Part shown: one piece after another, positions 16,366 to 24,782 of the stretch
How positions within the stretch are numbered: the first letter of the stretch is position 1
Layout: every line of letters starts with the position of its first letter
Source of the DNA: JALJPB01 sp963933115
Lineage (GTDB): Bacteria; Pseudomonadota; Gammaproteobacteria; Enterobacterales; Alteromonadaceae
NCBI GenBank assembly: GCA_963933115.1
Contig: CAWVSL010000018.1
Span: forward strand, 1-46,824
DNA length: 46,824 nucleotides
Direction of reading: 5' to 3'
Program-made: the position numbers and the translations under genes
The notes under the pieces: model-generated
Told to the model about the DNA's origin: nothing
What the model saw: only the letters and a program-made list of their open reading frames with translations
The model's database searches: none

Positions 16366-18906
16366 ATGAGCTTTAAACATACAATAACAGCAGGGTTTAA
16401 ATTATCACCATTAGCAACCGCATTTTTACTGATGGGTAACATGTATACAGTTAATGCCGCTGAAGTAATGGCTGAAAACACATCAACAAAAGGCATCGAA
16501 GTTATCGAAGTGACTTCAACTAAACGTTCAACCTCATTAATGGAAACAGGGCAGGCTATCAGTGCTTTTAATGAAGGCCTTATCGAAGAACTAGCAATCA
16601 AAGGTGCACAAGATCTGGTTAAATATTCTCCTTCGTTGATTGTTACCAATAGTAAAGTGTCTATTCGCGGTATTGGTCGTCCTAATAATGCTTTGGGTTC
16701 AGACCCTGGTGTTGGTATCTACACTGATGGTGTTTATAACACAGAAAATGGCGTCTTTAGTTACTGTAATTTTTGTGATATTGAGCGTATTGAAGTACTT
16801 CGTGGCCCTCAAGGCACACTTTATGGACGAAACGCTGTTGGTGGTGCAATTAACTTTATCAGTAAAGCCCCACAAGCAGATTTTGGTGGTTACGTAAATT
16901 TAGAAGCGGGTAATGATGGTTATCTTTTAACTCAAGGACAAATAACCGGAGCACTAACAGATACATTCTCAGCTATTGTCACTGTTTCTAAAAAGGAGCG
17001 TGATGCGCTGCAAGAAAATTTAGCAGAGGGTGTTACTGATTTTGATAATGTAGACCGCACATATTTTTCAGGAACATTAAAAGCTGACTGGAATGAAAGT
17101 TGGACCAGTTCATTGCGTTATATCAATACCGACCGGAGTCAAAATCCATCTCCAGGGTATTTAAAAGATCAATATTCTACTGACTATATTGGTTTTGGAA
17201 TCGATAATTTGCCAGGAATGTTTCCAGGGGCTGCTGCGTTAAATCATTTGTCTGGTTATACCTTAGCAAATCCTGCGGTCAATGATATAAGTCAAACTAG
17301 TGTCGATACGGCAGGCCATTTAGATAGTCAAACTGAACGTTTTATTTTTATTAATACTGTCACTATGGGTGATATTGATATGAAATACACCTTTGGTAGC
17401 TATGATTTGGAATATGATAGGCTGACTGATGGTGATGTTTCAAACAAAGCTTTTGGCGGTATGGATTTGTCGATGATGTATGCTGAATTTACATCGGTAT
17501 TTTTGCAAAACCCCTATTATTTTCCTAATCCAGTGACAGATGCACCAATCACATTATCGTCTGATATGACGGCAAGTACTATTCAAACTGGTGATACCCA
17601 GTCTCACGAACTGCAATTTATCTCTAACTATGATGGTGATTTTAATTTTATTGCCGGCCTTTATTCATATAACAGTAAAGAAAGTCAATATACCGATTTT
17701 GTTGAACGTGGTTTTGGCTTAATGCAAGGCGATGCAATATCTGCAAATTATGGTGGCGCTCTAACCTCTGGTACCTACTTTGGTCAGGACGCGATGAGTT
17801 TATATCAATTATATGCGCTTGGCGTTAGCTATAGTGCTGGTATTCCTGTTGAATATATTCCATTCGAAAAAGCTGGGGATGATGGTGGTTATATTTATTA
17901 TGGACAAAATGAGTTAGAAACAACATCAACTGCTATTTATGGTCAAGTGGAATATCAATTGAACGATGAATTACTCCTAACAGGTGGTTTACGCTATTCA
18001 AAGGACGAAAAGGAAGGCTCGGATGACGTTTTTGTTTATTTAGCTCTTCCCAATACCCAACATCAAGTAAAGGATGACTGGAGTAAAATTACCTGGCGAA
18101 TCCAAGCTGACTGGCAAGTCGACCAAGACACTTTTTTATATGGTTACGTCGCGACAGGCTTTCGCTCAGGTGGTTTCAATTTAGGTGGTGCAACGTCAGA
18201 AAATCCTAATTCGGTTAACCCCGAAGAGTTAACAGCCTTTGAAGTGGGTTATAAAAAGTCAATGTTTGATAGTCGTGTTAACCTTTCTTTAGCCGCCTAT
18301 TATTATGATTATACCGACATGCAAGTTCGTTCGGCGAAAATTGAAAATGGTATAACAACATCAGTATTAGACAATGCAGCAGAAGCGACCGTCAGTGGTA
18401 TCGAAGCTGAACTTCAAGCTTTGGTAATGGATGATTTGTACATAACTGCGATGTATTCTTACAATAACTCTCAATACGATGAGTACATGGCTGAAGATTC
18501 AATTGCTTGTACAATTTTGGGTGAATGTGGTGTCAAAGACTTGTCAGGTAACCAGTTAAATATGGCGCCAGAGACAAAATACAGTCTTTCTGCGACCCAA
18601 TATTTTGATTTTAATGATATGGGTAGTATCGCCTTAACAGCAAGTTATTCATATGTAGGGGAGCAATTCTCTCGGGCATTTAATCGTGACGATTGGGACA
18701 AAGTTGACAGCTACAACAGCGTTGATGGTCGTTTAGCTTGGACTTCACCAGAAGAATCGTTTGTTGTTGCTGCATTTGTTAAAAATGCGAGTGACGAACG
18801 TAATGTACTACTCAATAGTACACCAGCGCCTGAAACCCGTATGCAAGCGGCTGAGTTGTCAGACCCTATTTTATACGGCATTCAAGTTCGTTATAACTTT
18901 TACTAA
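16366..18906 (+). CDS. TonB-dependent outer membrane receptor
   Basis: An 846-residue receptor. A signal peptide ends near VNA at residues 29-31. A plug domain follows with a TonB-box-like GIEVIEVTS, the RGI/RGPQGTLYGRNAVGGAINFIS plug motifs and a long beta-barrel region; the chain ends in VRYNFY, a normal outer-membrane C-terminus with a terminal aromatic. AGGGGA upstream of the ATG is a strong ribosome site. It lies 54 bp after the GPH transporter, so both membranes are served by one unit. A paired cysteine motif (CNFC) in the plug is unusual but present in some marine receptors. The ligand is unknown; the surroundings favour a hydrophobic compound over a siderophore. Confidence 0.92.
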   Translation: MSFKHTITAGFKLSPLATAFLLMGNMYTVNAAEVMAENTSTKGIEVIEVTSTKRSTSLMETGQAISAFNEGLIEELAIKGAQDLVKYSPSLIVTNSKVSIRGIGRPNNALGSDPGVGIYTDGVYNTENGVFSYCNFCDIERIEVLRGPQGTLYGRNAVGGAINFISKAPQADFGGYVNLEAGNDGYLLTQGQITGALTDTFSAIVTVSKKERDALQENLAEGVTDFDNVDRTYFSGTLKADWNESWTSSLRYINTDRSQNPSPGYLKDQYSTDYIGFGIDNLPGMFPGAAALNHLSGYTLANPAVNDISQTSVDTAGHLDSQTERFIFINTVTMGDIDMKYTFGSYDLEYDRLTDGDVSNKAFGGMDLSMMYAEFTSVFLQNPYYFPNPVTDAPITLSSDMTASTIQTGDTQSHELQFISNYDGDFNFIAGLYSYNSKESQYTDFVERGFGLMQGDAISANYGGALTSGTYFGQDAMSLYQLYALGVSYSAGIPVEYIPFEKAGDDGGYIYYGQNELETTSTAIYGQVEYQLNDELLLTGGLRYSKDEKEGSDDVFVYLALPNTQHQVKDDWSKITWRIQADWQVDQDTFLYGYVATGFRSGGFNLGGATSENPNSVNPEELTAFEVGYKKSMFDSRVNLSLAAYYYDYTDMQVRSAKIENGITTSVLDNAAEATVSGIEAELQALVMDDLYITAMYSYNNSQYDEYMAEDSIACTILGECGVKDLSGNQLNMAPETKYSLSATQYFDFNDMGSIALTASYSYVGEQFSRAFNRDDWDKVDSYNSVDGRLAWTSPEESFVVAAFVKNASDERNVLLNSTPAPETRMQAAELSDPILYGIQVRYNFY

Positions 18907-18921
18907 AGGCCAAGGTAAATG

Positions 18922-18954
18922 AAGCCCAGCTTAATTGTAATTAGGCAAGGGTTT
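18922..18954 (+). other. Intercistronic hairpin between receptor and Crp-like gene
   Basis: AAGCCC and GCTTAATT pair with AATTAGGC and GGGTTT around a two-base loop, with one small internal loop. The stem starts 16 bp after the receptor stop and ends 17 bp before the next ATG. There is no T-run after it, so it looks more like an mRNA-stability or attenuation element than a full terminator. Confidence 0.45.
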
Positions 18955-18970
18955 CCATATCGCTGATCCT

Positions 18971-19669
18971 ATGGATAATATTGAACAAATCATACGAAAT
19001 TGTAGCTGGTTTAAAGGTATACCTGATACGGCATACTTTGAATTAATTAAAGCTGCACGTATAAGAAAATTTGACTCAAAAAAATATCTATATCGATTAG
19101 GTGATGTTACCGAGTCAGTTTATGGGGTTATTTCAGGCTTTGTTCGGGTAAAAATCAGCAGTATTCAAGGACAAGAATTTGCTATTACTGAGTTTTCTAC
19201 CAACACCTGGTTAGGTGAATTTTCATTATCTGAACAACCTGCGCGAATGTTTGAAGCACAAGTACTAGAAAATTCAAGCATTATTGAGTTACCTAAACGG
19301 ACAGTTAAGTCAGTTGCTGAAACATACCCTGTGATTTATAAAAACTTATTCCTAGATCAATCCGACCGTACTTTAAAAATGTGTGAGTTACTCAGTGGAA
19401 TGTTATTTTATCCCCTAAAAGCCAGGCTTGCCGGTAGGTTACTGTGGTTTGCAAAACATTATGGCCAAGAAGTTGAAGGGGGGATATTGATTGATAAAAA
19501 AATGAGTCAATCTGAGCTTGCCGATTTGACGATGGGTTCACGGCAACGTATTAATAAGATAATTAAAGAGTTCGAAGCCGCTAATATTTTGTTCACTAAA
19601 GGAATGCGCTATTTTGTCAAAGACATGAAGGCGTTAAAAAATCAAATAAAAACCAAAAGTAACGACTAG
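18971..19669 (+). CDS. Crp/Fnr-family transcription regulator
   Basis: A 232-residue protein with an N-terminal cyclic-nucleotide-like beta-barrel (about 15-125), a long dimer helix (about 125-165) and a C-terminal winged HTH (MSQSELADLTMGSRQRINKI, 178-197). The ligand pocket has GEFSLSE followed nine residues later by Arg92, only partly like the Crp pocket (GE...RSA), so cAMP binding is uncertain. No FNR-type cysteine cluster is seen. No clear ribosome site precedes the ATG; a hairpin lies just upstream. It sits between the uptake genes and the monooxygenase operon and probably controls one or both. Confidence 0.85.
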   Translation: MDNIEQIIRNCSWFKGIPDTAYFELIKAARIRKFDSKKYLYRLGDVTESVYGVISGFVRVKISSIQGQEFAITEFSTNTWLGEFSLSEQPARMFEAQVLENSSIIELPKRTVKSVAETYPVIYKNLFLDQSDRTLKMCELLSGMLFYPLKARLAGRLLWFAKHYGQEVEGGILIDKKMSQSELADLTMGSRQRINKIIKEFEAANILFTKGMRYFVKDMKALKNQIKTKSND

Positions 19670-19705
19670 ATTAGACAAAAAAAGTCATATTAATTAATAG
19701 CTTCT

Positions 19706-19729
19706 TTAGGTGAATTGTCACTTAGGTGA
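19706..19729. promoter_or_regulatory. Repeat cluster in monooxygenase promoter (TTAGGTGA x2, GTGA-N4-TCAC)
   Basis: TTAGGTGA occurs at 19706-19713 and again at 19722-19729, 16 bp apart. The first overlaps a dyad GTGA-ATTG-TCAC at 19710-19721. It lies about 90 bp upstream of the monooxygenase ATG and just downstream of the Crp-like gene. The dyad spacing is two bases shorter than in Crp or FNR sites, so assignment to that regulator is speculative. Confidence 0.3.
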
Positions 19730-19820
19730 TAAATGGCAAGGCATTTTAATAGTAAATTTTTCTATCCAATTTTCATAACTGAGCGCAGATAAGTCAGCCC
19801 GGTTTTCTTACAGGTATATT

Positions 19821-21326
19821 ATGAATACAACACAAGTAAATCCCCAAACGTTGACAGAAAATAAACCCGAACATTTTGATGTCATTATCGTTGGTGCTGG
19901 CATTTCAGGTCTTGGTTCGGCATATCATCTACAAAAGCAAAGTCCTAATAAAAGTTTTTGTGTACTTGATGGCATGGAAAGTTTTGGTGGAACTTGGTTA
20001 ACGCATAAATACCCAGGTATTCGTTCAGACAGTGATATGTTTACATTTGGTTACCGTTTTAAACCATGGACAGGAAAACCTATTGCCTCTGGTGCAGAAA
20101 TTTTAAATTATCTCGGTGAAGTTATTACTGAAAACCATTTAGGTCAACATATACGCTGTAATCATCATGTGCTGACGGCAAACTGGTGTAATTCAGCCCA
20201 GATATGGACAATTACCGCTGTAAAAAAAGATACCCAGCAGCTCTTAACTTTTACTGCTAATTTTCTTTGGATGTGCCAAGGCTATTACAAGCATGAAAAA
20301 GGATATACACCTACATGGCAAGGTATGGATGAATTTAATGGCGATATTATTCATCCTCAAAACTGGCCTGAGTCGCTAGATTATAGTGATAAAAAAGTAG
20401 TGGTTATTGGCTCGGGGGCAACCGCGGCAACGATTGTGCCTAATATTGCAAAAAAATGTCAGCATGTCACAGTGTTACAACGTTCACCGACTTACTTTTT
20501 TCCACGGGAAAATAGTAATGAATTAGTCAATCAACTCAGATCACTTAAGATTAATGATGTTTGGGTACATGAAATAGCGCGTCAGCAAATATTGCAAGAA
20601 CAAGCCAGTTTTATCGATATTGCTAACAGCCATCCTAATGAAGTTAAAAAAGCCCTGATAGACGGTATTAAAGAGCACTTAGATGAAAAGTTTGATGTTG
20701 ATAAACATTTTACACCCAGCTATAACCCTTGGCGCCAGCGAATTGCTGTTGTTCCCAATGGTGATATTTTTGAGGCTATTCGTTCAGGTAAAGCAAGTAT
20801 TAAAACAGATGAAATAGCCCATTTCACTAAGAGCGGTTTACAGCTTAAGTCAGGAGAGAGCATAGCGGCAGACATCGTTATATCTGCTACTGGGTTTAAT
20901 TTAGCGGTACTTGGCGGTATTGAGTTTTCAATAGATGATAAACCCCTCGATTTTTCTCAAACCGTTGGTTATCGTGGAATGATGTTTACCGGTGTACCCA
21001 ATATGACTTGGGTTATGGGATATTTCCGTGCGAGTTGGACGTTACGTGTTGATTTGATTGGTGATTTTGTTTGTCGTTTACTTCAGCACATGGATGACAA
21101 TAAAGTGACACAAGTAACCATGACATTACGCGATGAAGATAAAGACATGGAATTATTACCATGGATTGATACCGACGAGTTCAACCCGGGCTACATGATG
21201 CGTTCGATGCACTTACTACCTAAACGAGGCAATAAGGCTGATTGGCAACATACCCAAGATTATTGGTCTGAAAAAGACATTCTCCCGAAAGTCAATTTAA
21301 AGGATAAATTGTTTGTCTATAAATAG
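19821..21326 (+). CDS. AlmA-like flavin monooxygenase with Baeyer-Villiger fingerprint
   Basis: A 501-residue class-B flavoprotein monooxygenase. It has an FAD Rossmann motif (VGAGISGLGSA, 24-34), GGTW at 56-59, the Baeyer-Villiger fingerprint F-x-G-x3-H-x3-W-P at 172-183 (FNGDIIHPQNWP), an NADPH motif (GSGATA, 197-202) and a late SATGF. Long stretches, such as FTPSYNPWRQRIAVVPNGD, RSPTYFF and ASWTLRVDL, match the AlmA family known from long-chain alkane use in Acinetobacter. Such enzymes insert oxygen next to a ketone to give an ester or lactone. It leads a six-gene operon whose later members (hydrolase, SDR, ADH, ALDH) fit the steps around that reaction. Exact substrate unknown. Confidence 0.9.
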   Translation: MNTTQVNPQTLTENKPEHFDVIIVGAGISGLGSAYHLQKQSPNKSFCVLDGMESFGGTWLTHKYPGIRSDSDMFTFGYRFKPWTGKPIASGAEILNYLGEVITENHLGQHIRCNHHVLTANWCNSAQIWTITAVKKDTQQLLTFTANFLWMCQGYYKHEKGYTPTWQGMDEFNGDIIHPQNWPESLDYSDKKVVVIGSGATAATIVPNIAKKCQHVTVLQRSPTYFFPRENSNELVNQLRSLKINDVWVHEIARQQILQEQASFIDIANSHPNEVKKALIDGIKEHLDEKFDVDKHFTPSYNPWRQRIAVVPNGDIFEAIRSGKASIKTDEIAHFTKSGLQLKSGESIAADIVISATGFNLAVLGGIEFSIDDKPLDFSQTVGYRGMMFTGVPNMTWVMGYFRASWTLRVDLIGDFVCRLLQHMDDNKVTQVTMTLRDEDKDMELLPWIDTDEFNPGYMMRSMHLLPKRGNKADWQHTQDYWSEKDILPKVNLKDKLFVYK

Positions 21327-21363
21327 GCTTAAGTTGATTAATACATTATGAGTAAATATTGAT

Positions 21364-22530
21364 ATGAAATCTTTTGTTTTTTCTACGATAAAATCAATCA
21401 TCAGTGAGGTAGGTGGCGTTACTCGCCTATCAACGTTGTGCCGTCAGCACAATATAACTACCCCTTTAATAGTTACAGATAAGGGGATTATAAACAATGG
21501 ATTGTTAACCCATGTTTTTCAATCACTTAAAGAAGATGGGCTGTTTTTTCAATGCTTTGATGACGTTGTTGCCGACCCTTCAGAAGCCTTGATATTATCA
21601 GCTGTCGACTTTGCTAAAAAACATGCTATCGATGGTGTTATTGGTTTTGGTGGGGGTAGTTCAATGGACACCGCTAAATTAGTGGCGTTATTGGCTAATA
21701 GTGATGAAGGTATTACTGATATTTATGGTGTTGATCAAGTTAAAGGTAAACGCTTTCCGTTAATATTAGTACCCACAACCGCAGGTACTGGCTCTGAAGT
21801 GACACCAGTATCTATCGTTACTACAGGGGAAACAACGAAAGCGGGTGTGGTTTCAAGTGAATTGTTGCCAGATGTTGCATTGCTTGACGCTGAACTTACC
21901 TTCGGATTACCTCCGCACGTTACTGCAGCAACGGGTATTGACGCCATGGTCCATGCCATTGAAGCTTATACCAGCGCAGAGAAAAAGAATCCTTATTCAG
22001 ACTTGCTAGCAAAACAGGCGCTGAGTTTACTGGCGAATAATATTGAAAACGCGACATTCGATGGTAATAACGTTGAAGCTCGCCAAGCAATGCTACTAGG
22101 AGCTTGCTTAGCTGGACAAGCATTTGCTAATGCGCCTGTAGCCGCCGTTCACGCATTAGCTTATCCATTAGGTGGTCATTTCCATATTCCACATGGTTTG
22201 AGTAACGCTTTAGTGTTACCGCATGTGATGGCCTTTAACCTCAGTCATACCGCTAAATTATATGCTGAATTGGCTGGCGGTATTACCGACAGCATAGATT
22301 TAACACAACCGGATGAAGAAATTTCACATCAATTGATTGAATTTATTGGCAAACTAATCAAAAAATTAAAACTACCGACGAGTTTAAGTGCGATGAAAGT
22401 GCCGCTCACCGATATTGAGATGCTCGCCAAAGATGCGATGAAACAAACTCGGCTTTTAGTGAATAACCCTAAGTATTTATCCCTAAAAGATGCTCGGAAT
22501 ATATACCTTCAAGCTTTTAAAGGCTTATAA
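21364..22530 (+). CDS. Iron-containing alcohol dehydrogenase
   Basis: A 388-residue group III alcohol dehydrogenase. NAD binding is seen in GFGGGSSMDTAK (94-105) and PTTAGTGSEVTP; the metal ligands are Asp193 and His197 (GIDAMVHAIEAY), His263 (VHALAYPLGG) and His277 (IPHGLSNA). It oxidises a primary alcohol to an aldehyde, which fits the alcohol or hydroxy-acid released when the ester made by the monooxygenase is hydrolysed. It lies 37 bp after the monooxygenase gene. The ribosome site is weak, so coupling to the upstream gene is possible. Confidence 0.9.
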   Translation: MKSFVFSTIKSIISEVGGVTRLSTLCRQHNITTPLIVTDKGIINNGLLTHVFQSLKEDGLFFQCFDDVVADPSEALILSAVDFAKKHAIDGVIGFGGGSSMDTAKLVALLANSDEGITDIYGVDQVKGKRFPLILVPTTAGTGSEVTPVSIVTTGETTKAGVVSSELLPDVALLDAELTFGLPPHVTAATGIDAMVHAIEAYTSAEKKNPYSDLLAKQALSLLANNIENATFDGNNVEARQAMLLGACLAGQAFANAPVAAVHALAYPLGGHFHIPHGLSNALVLPHVMAFNLSHTAKLYAELAGGITDSIDLTQPDEEISHQLIEFIGKLIKKLKLPTSLSAMKVPLTDIEMLAKDAMKQTRLLVNNPKYLSLKDARNIYLQAFKGL

Positions 22531-22542
22531 CCAAGGATTTTT

Positions 22543-23019
22543 ATGACACCTAACGAAAACCAACAAATTTCAAATTACTTTTATCTTTTACCCATCACAA
22601 CAAGGTGGATAGACAACGACATGTTTGGTCATGTTAATAACGTTAATTATTATGCTTATTTTGACAGCGTGATTAATCAATTTTTAATTGAAAAAGCCGG
22701 CTTTAACCCCCAGAAAAGTCCGCAAGTCGGTTTTGTTGTTGAATCAAATTGCCAGTATTTTAGCCCTATATCTTACCCAGATAAGTTGATAGGTGCTTTG
22801 CGTATTAACCGTTTAGGAAAAAGCTCGGTTGAATACGGTGTTGCAATATTTAAAGACGGTGAAGAGAAGGCCGCTGCTGCAGGGAAAATGACTCATGTTT
22901 TTGTTGACCGTATCTCTCAAAAGCCTTCAGCCATTAATAGTGTTATGCGGTTAGCGTTAGATAACAACAGGGTAATTAGTAACTCTGATGACCAAAAAAT
23001 AGTAGGTCAACATGATTGA
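22543..23019 (+). CDS. 4HBT-type acyl-CoA thioesterase
   Basis: A 158-residue hot-dog protein with the 4-hydroxybenzoyl-CoA thioesterase/FadM-like motif RWIDNDMFGHVNNVNYYAYFD near residues 21-41; the aspartate and His30 of DxFGHVNN are the family's catalytic surface. AAGGATTTTT precedes the ATG. It overlaps the next gene by 8 bp. It may release a free acid from a CoA ester that stalls beta-oxidation, or recycle CoA. No membrane segment or signal is present. Confidence 0.82.
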   Translation: MTPNENQQISNYFYLLPITTRWIDNDMFGHVNNVNYYAYFDSVINQFLIEKAGFNPQKSPQVGFVVESNCQYFSPISYPDKLIGALRINRLGKSSVEYGVAIFKDGEEKAAAAGKMTHVFVDRISQKPSAINSVMRLALDNNRVISNSDDQKIVGQHD

Positions 23020-23953
23020 AAGTAGCGAAATTATCAATGGTGTTGATATCGCTTATCAGCTTTATGGTGATGAAACTAAACCAACTATTTTATTGATCCA
23101 TGGTTTAAGTACACCACTGACAGGATGGCCACCAGAGTTTGTTACTGCCCTAGTAAAGCAAGGCTATCAGGTATTATTACTTGATAATCGAGATATGGGG
23201 AGATCTCGATTATTAACTAACCCCAAACTACCTAATTTTGTTTGGACCGCGATTAAATTTAAATTTGGCTTGTCGCCTAAAGTACCCTACTCCCTTGAAG
23301 ATATGATGATGGATACTTTATTATTACTCGATCACTTGAATATTAATAAAGTACACCTAGTTGGCGCATCGATGGGAGGAATGATTGCCCAGTTATTAGC
23401 TATCCATCACCCCACGCGAGTGCAAACGTTAACCTCTATTATGTCGACCACAGGGAATAAAAAATTACCGCCTATGAGTAAGACCGTTACTAAAAAATTA
23501 GCGAAAAGACCTGCTTCATCTTTGTATAAAGACCGCTTGGCATATCACATCAATAAATGGCAAGCTATTGGTAGCCCACAATATCCTGCCAGTAAGGAAT
23601 ACCTGACCGTATATACGTCCTCATTACTTGAGAGAGGTATCACTACTATTGGCACTATTAGACAAATATTAGCGATATTAGCTGCCAGTAACCGAGAGCC
23701 ACTTTTAAACTCAATAAATATACCTAGCTTAATACTTCATGGTGAGTGTGATGAACTGGTTCATGTCGATGCTGGTAAAGCAACGGCTAAGAGTATCCCC
23801 AATGCCCAACTGAAAATTTATCCAGGCATGGGGCATGATTTTCCTAGGGAATTGATTGCTGAGATTGTTCAGGATATTTTACAATTTATCGAACTACATA
23901 CTGATACTGATAAGGCTAAAAAAAATATAGAGAGTGACTATGAGCCAGCATAA
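23012..23953 (+). CDS. Alpha/beta hydrolase (esterase/lactonase candidate)
   Basis: A 313-residue hydrolase with oxyanion motif HGLSTPLTGW (30-39), nucleophile Ser120 in GASMGGM, acid Asp247 in GECDELV, and His275 in GMGHDF, the complete triad in the expected order. No signal peptide. It starts inside the thioesterase gene and overlaps the SDR start, so it is tightly coupled to the monooxygenase operon. The likely role is cleavage of the ester or lactone produced by the Baeyer-Villiger enzyme, as for lactone hydrolases in cycloalkanone pathways (known) applied here by context (inference). Confidence 0.86.
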   Translation: MIESSEIINGVDIAYQLYGDETKPTILLIHGLSTPLTGWPPEFVTALVKQGYQVLLLDNRDMGRSRLLTNPKLPNFVWTAIKFKFGLSPKVPYSLEDMMMDTLLLLDHLNINKVHLVGASMGGMIAQLLAIHHPTRVQTLTSIMSTTGNKKLPPMSKTVTKKLAKRPASSLYKDRLAYHINKWQAIGSPQYPASKEYLTVYTSSLLERGITTIGTIRQILAILAASNREPLLNSINIPSLILHGECDELVHVDAGKATAKSIPNAQLKIYPGMGHDFPRELIAEIVQDILQFIELHTDTDKAKKNIESDYEPA

Positions 23954-24782
23954 CAACAAAGTGGCAGTGATCACTGGAGCCGCCTCAGGTATTGGCTTGG
24001 CGTTAGCAATTAAACTAGCAGAGCAGGGCTGTAATTTAGCCCTAGTCGACCGTAATTTACCAGGATTAATGCAAGTACAAAAAGAAGCAGAGAAAATAGG
24101 TGTTCGTTGTATTATACAAGTCCTTGATGTTGCAAATAATCAAGCGTTTGTAGACTTTGCAGAAAGAGTGTCCATAGAATTTTCAACAGTTGACTTATTA
24201 TTTAATAATGCAGGTGTTAGTTTGATTGATTCAGTTGAGAATCAAAGCTTAGCTGATTTCCATTGGTTAATGAATATAAACTTTTGGGGTGTTGTTCACG
24301 GTACTACAGCATTTTTGCCACTACTTAAAAATTCAGCATCAGCCCATATAGTTAATGTTTCAAGCTTGTTTGGTTTACTTTCTTTGCCCCTACAAAGTGC
24401 TTACAACTCATCAAAATTTGCAGTTAAAGGTTTTACTGAATCATTGAAAATGGAAATGGCGGGTAGCAATGTTTCCGTGCATTGTATCCACCCAGGTGGT
24501 ATAAAAACTAATATTACTAATAACGCCAAAATAGCATCAGTACATGTTTCTAAAAGCCAGATTTTAGCTGATTTTAATAAACAAGCCAAAACAACGGCAG
24601 AACAAGCTGCTGACATTATTTTAAAAGGGGTTAGTGAAAATAAACGCCGTATTTTGGTTGGTGGTGATGCTAAATTATTAGATAGAATAGTAAGATGGTT
24701 CCCTGATAACTATGAAAAAATACTTGGCTTTGAGAAAGGTGTTATCAATAAACGGAAAATAGATAATGAAACAACTCAGTGA
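23940..24782 (+). CDS. Short-chain dehydrogenase/reductase
   Basis: A classical SDR of 280 residues from the ATG at 23940; a GTG two codons upstream is possible. Nucleotide binding is TGAASGIGLA (12-21), with FNNAG near 88-92. Catalytic residues are Ser141/142, Tyr155 and Lys159 (AYNSSK). It overlaps the hydrolase by 14 bp and the ALDH by 17 bp. In comparable operons (mycobacterial mymA region, cyclohexanol clusters) an SDR makes the ketone that the monooxygenase oxidises; the same job is inferred here. It is clearly different from the HSD17B4-like SDR at 5841-6761. Confidence 0.87.
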   Translation: MSQHNNKVAVITGAASGIGLALAIKLAEQGCNLALVDRNLPGLMQVQKEAEKIGVRCIIQVLDVANNQAFVDFAERVSIEFSTVDLLFNNAGVSLIDSVENQSLADFHWLMNINFWGVVHGTTAFLPLLKNSASAHIVNVSSLFGLLSLPLQSAYNSSKFAVKGFTESLKMEMAGSNVSVHCIHPGGIKTNITNNAKIASVHVSKSQILADFNKQAKTTAEQAADIILKGVSENKRRILVGGDAKLLDRIVRWFPDNYEKILGFEKGVINKRKIDNETTQ

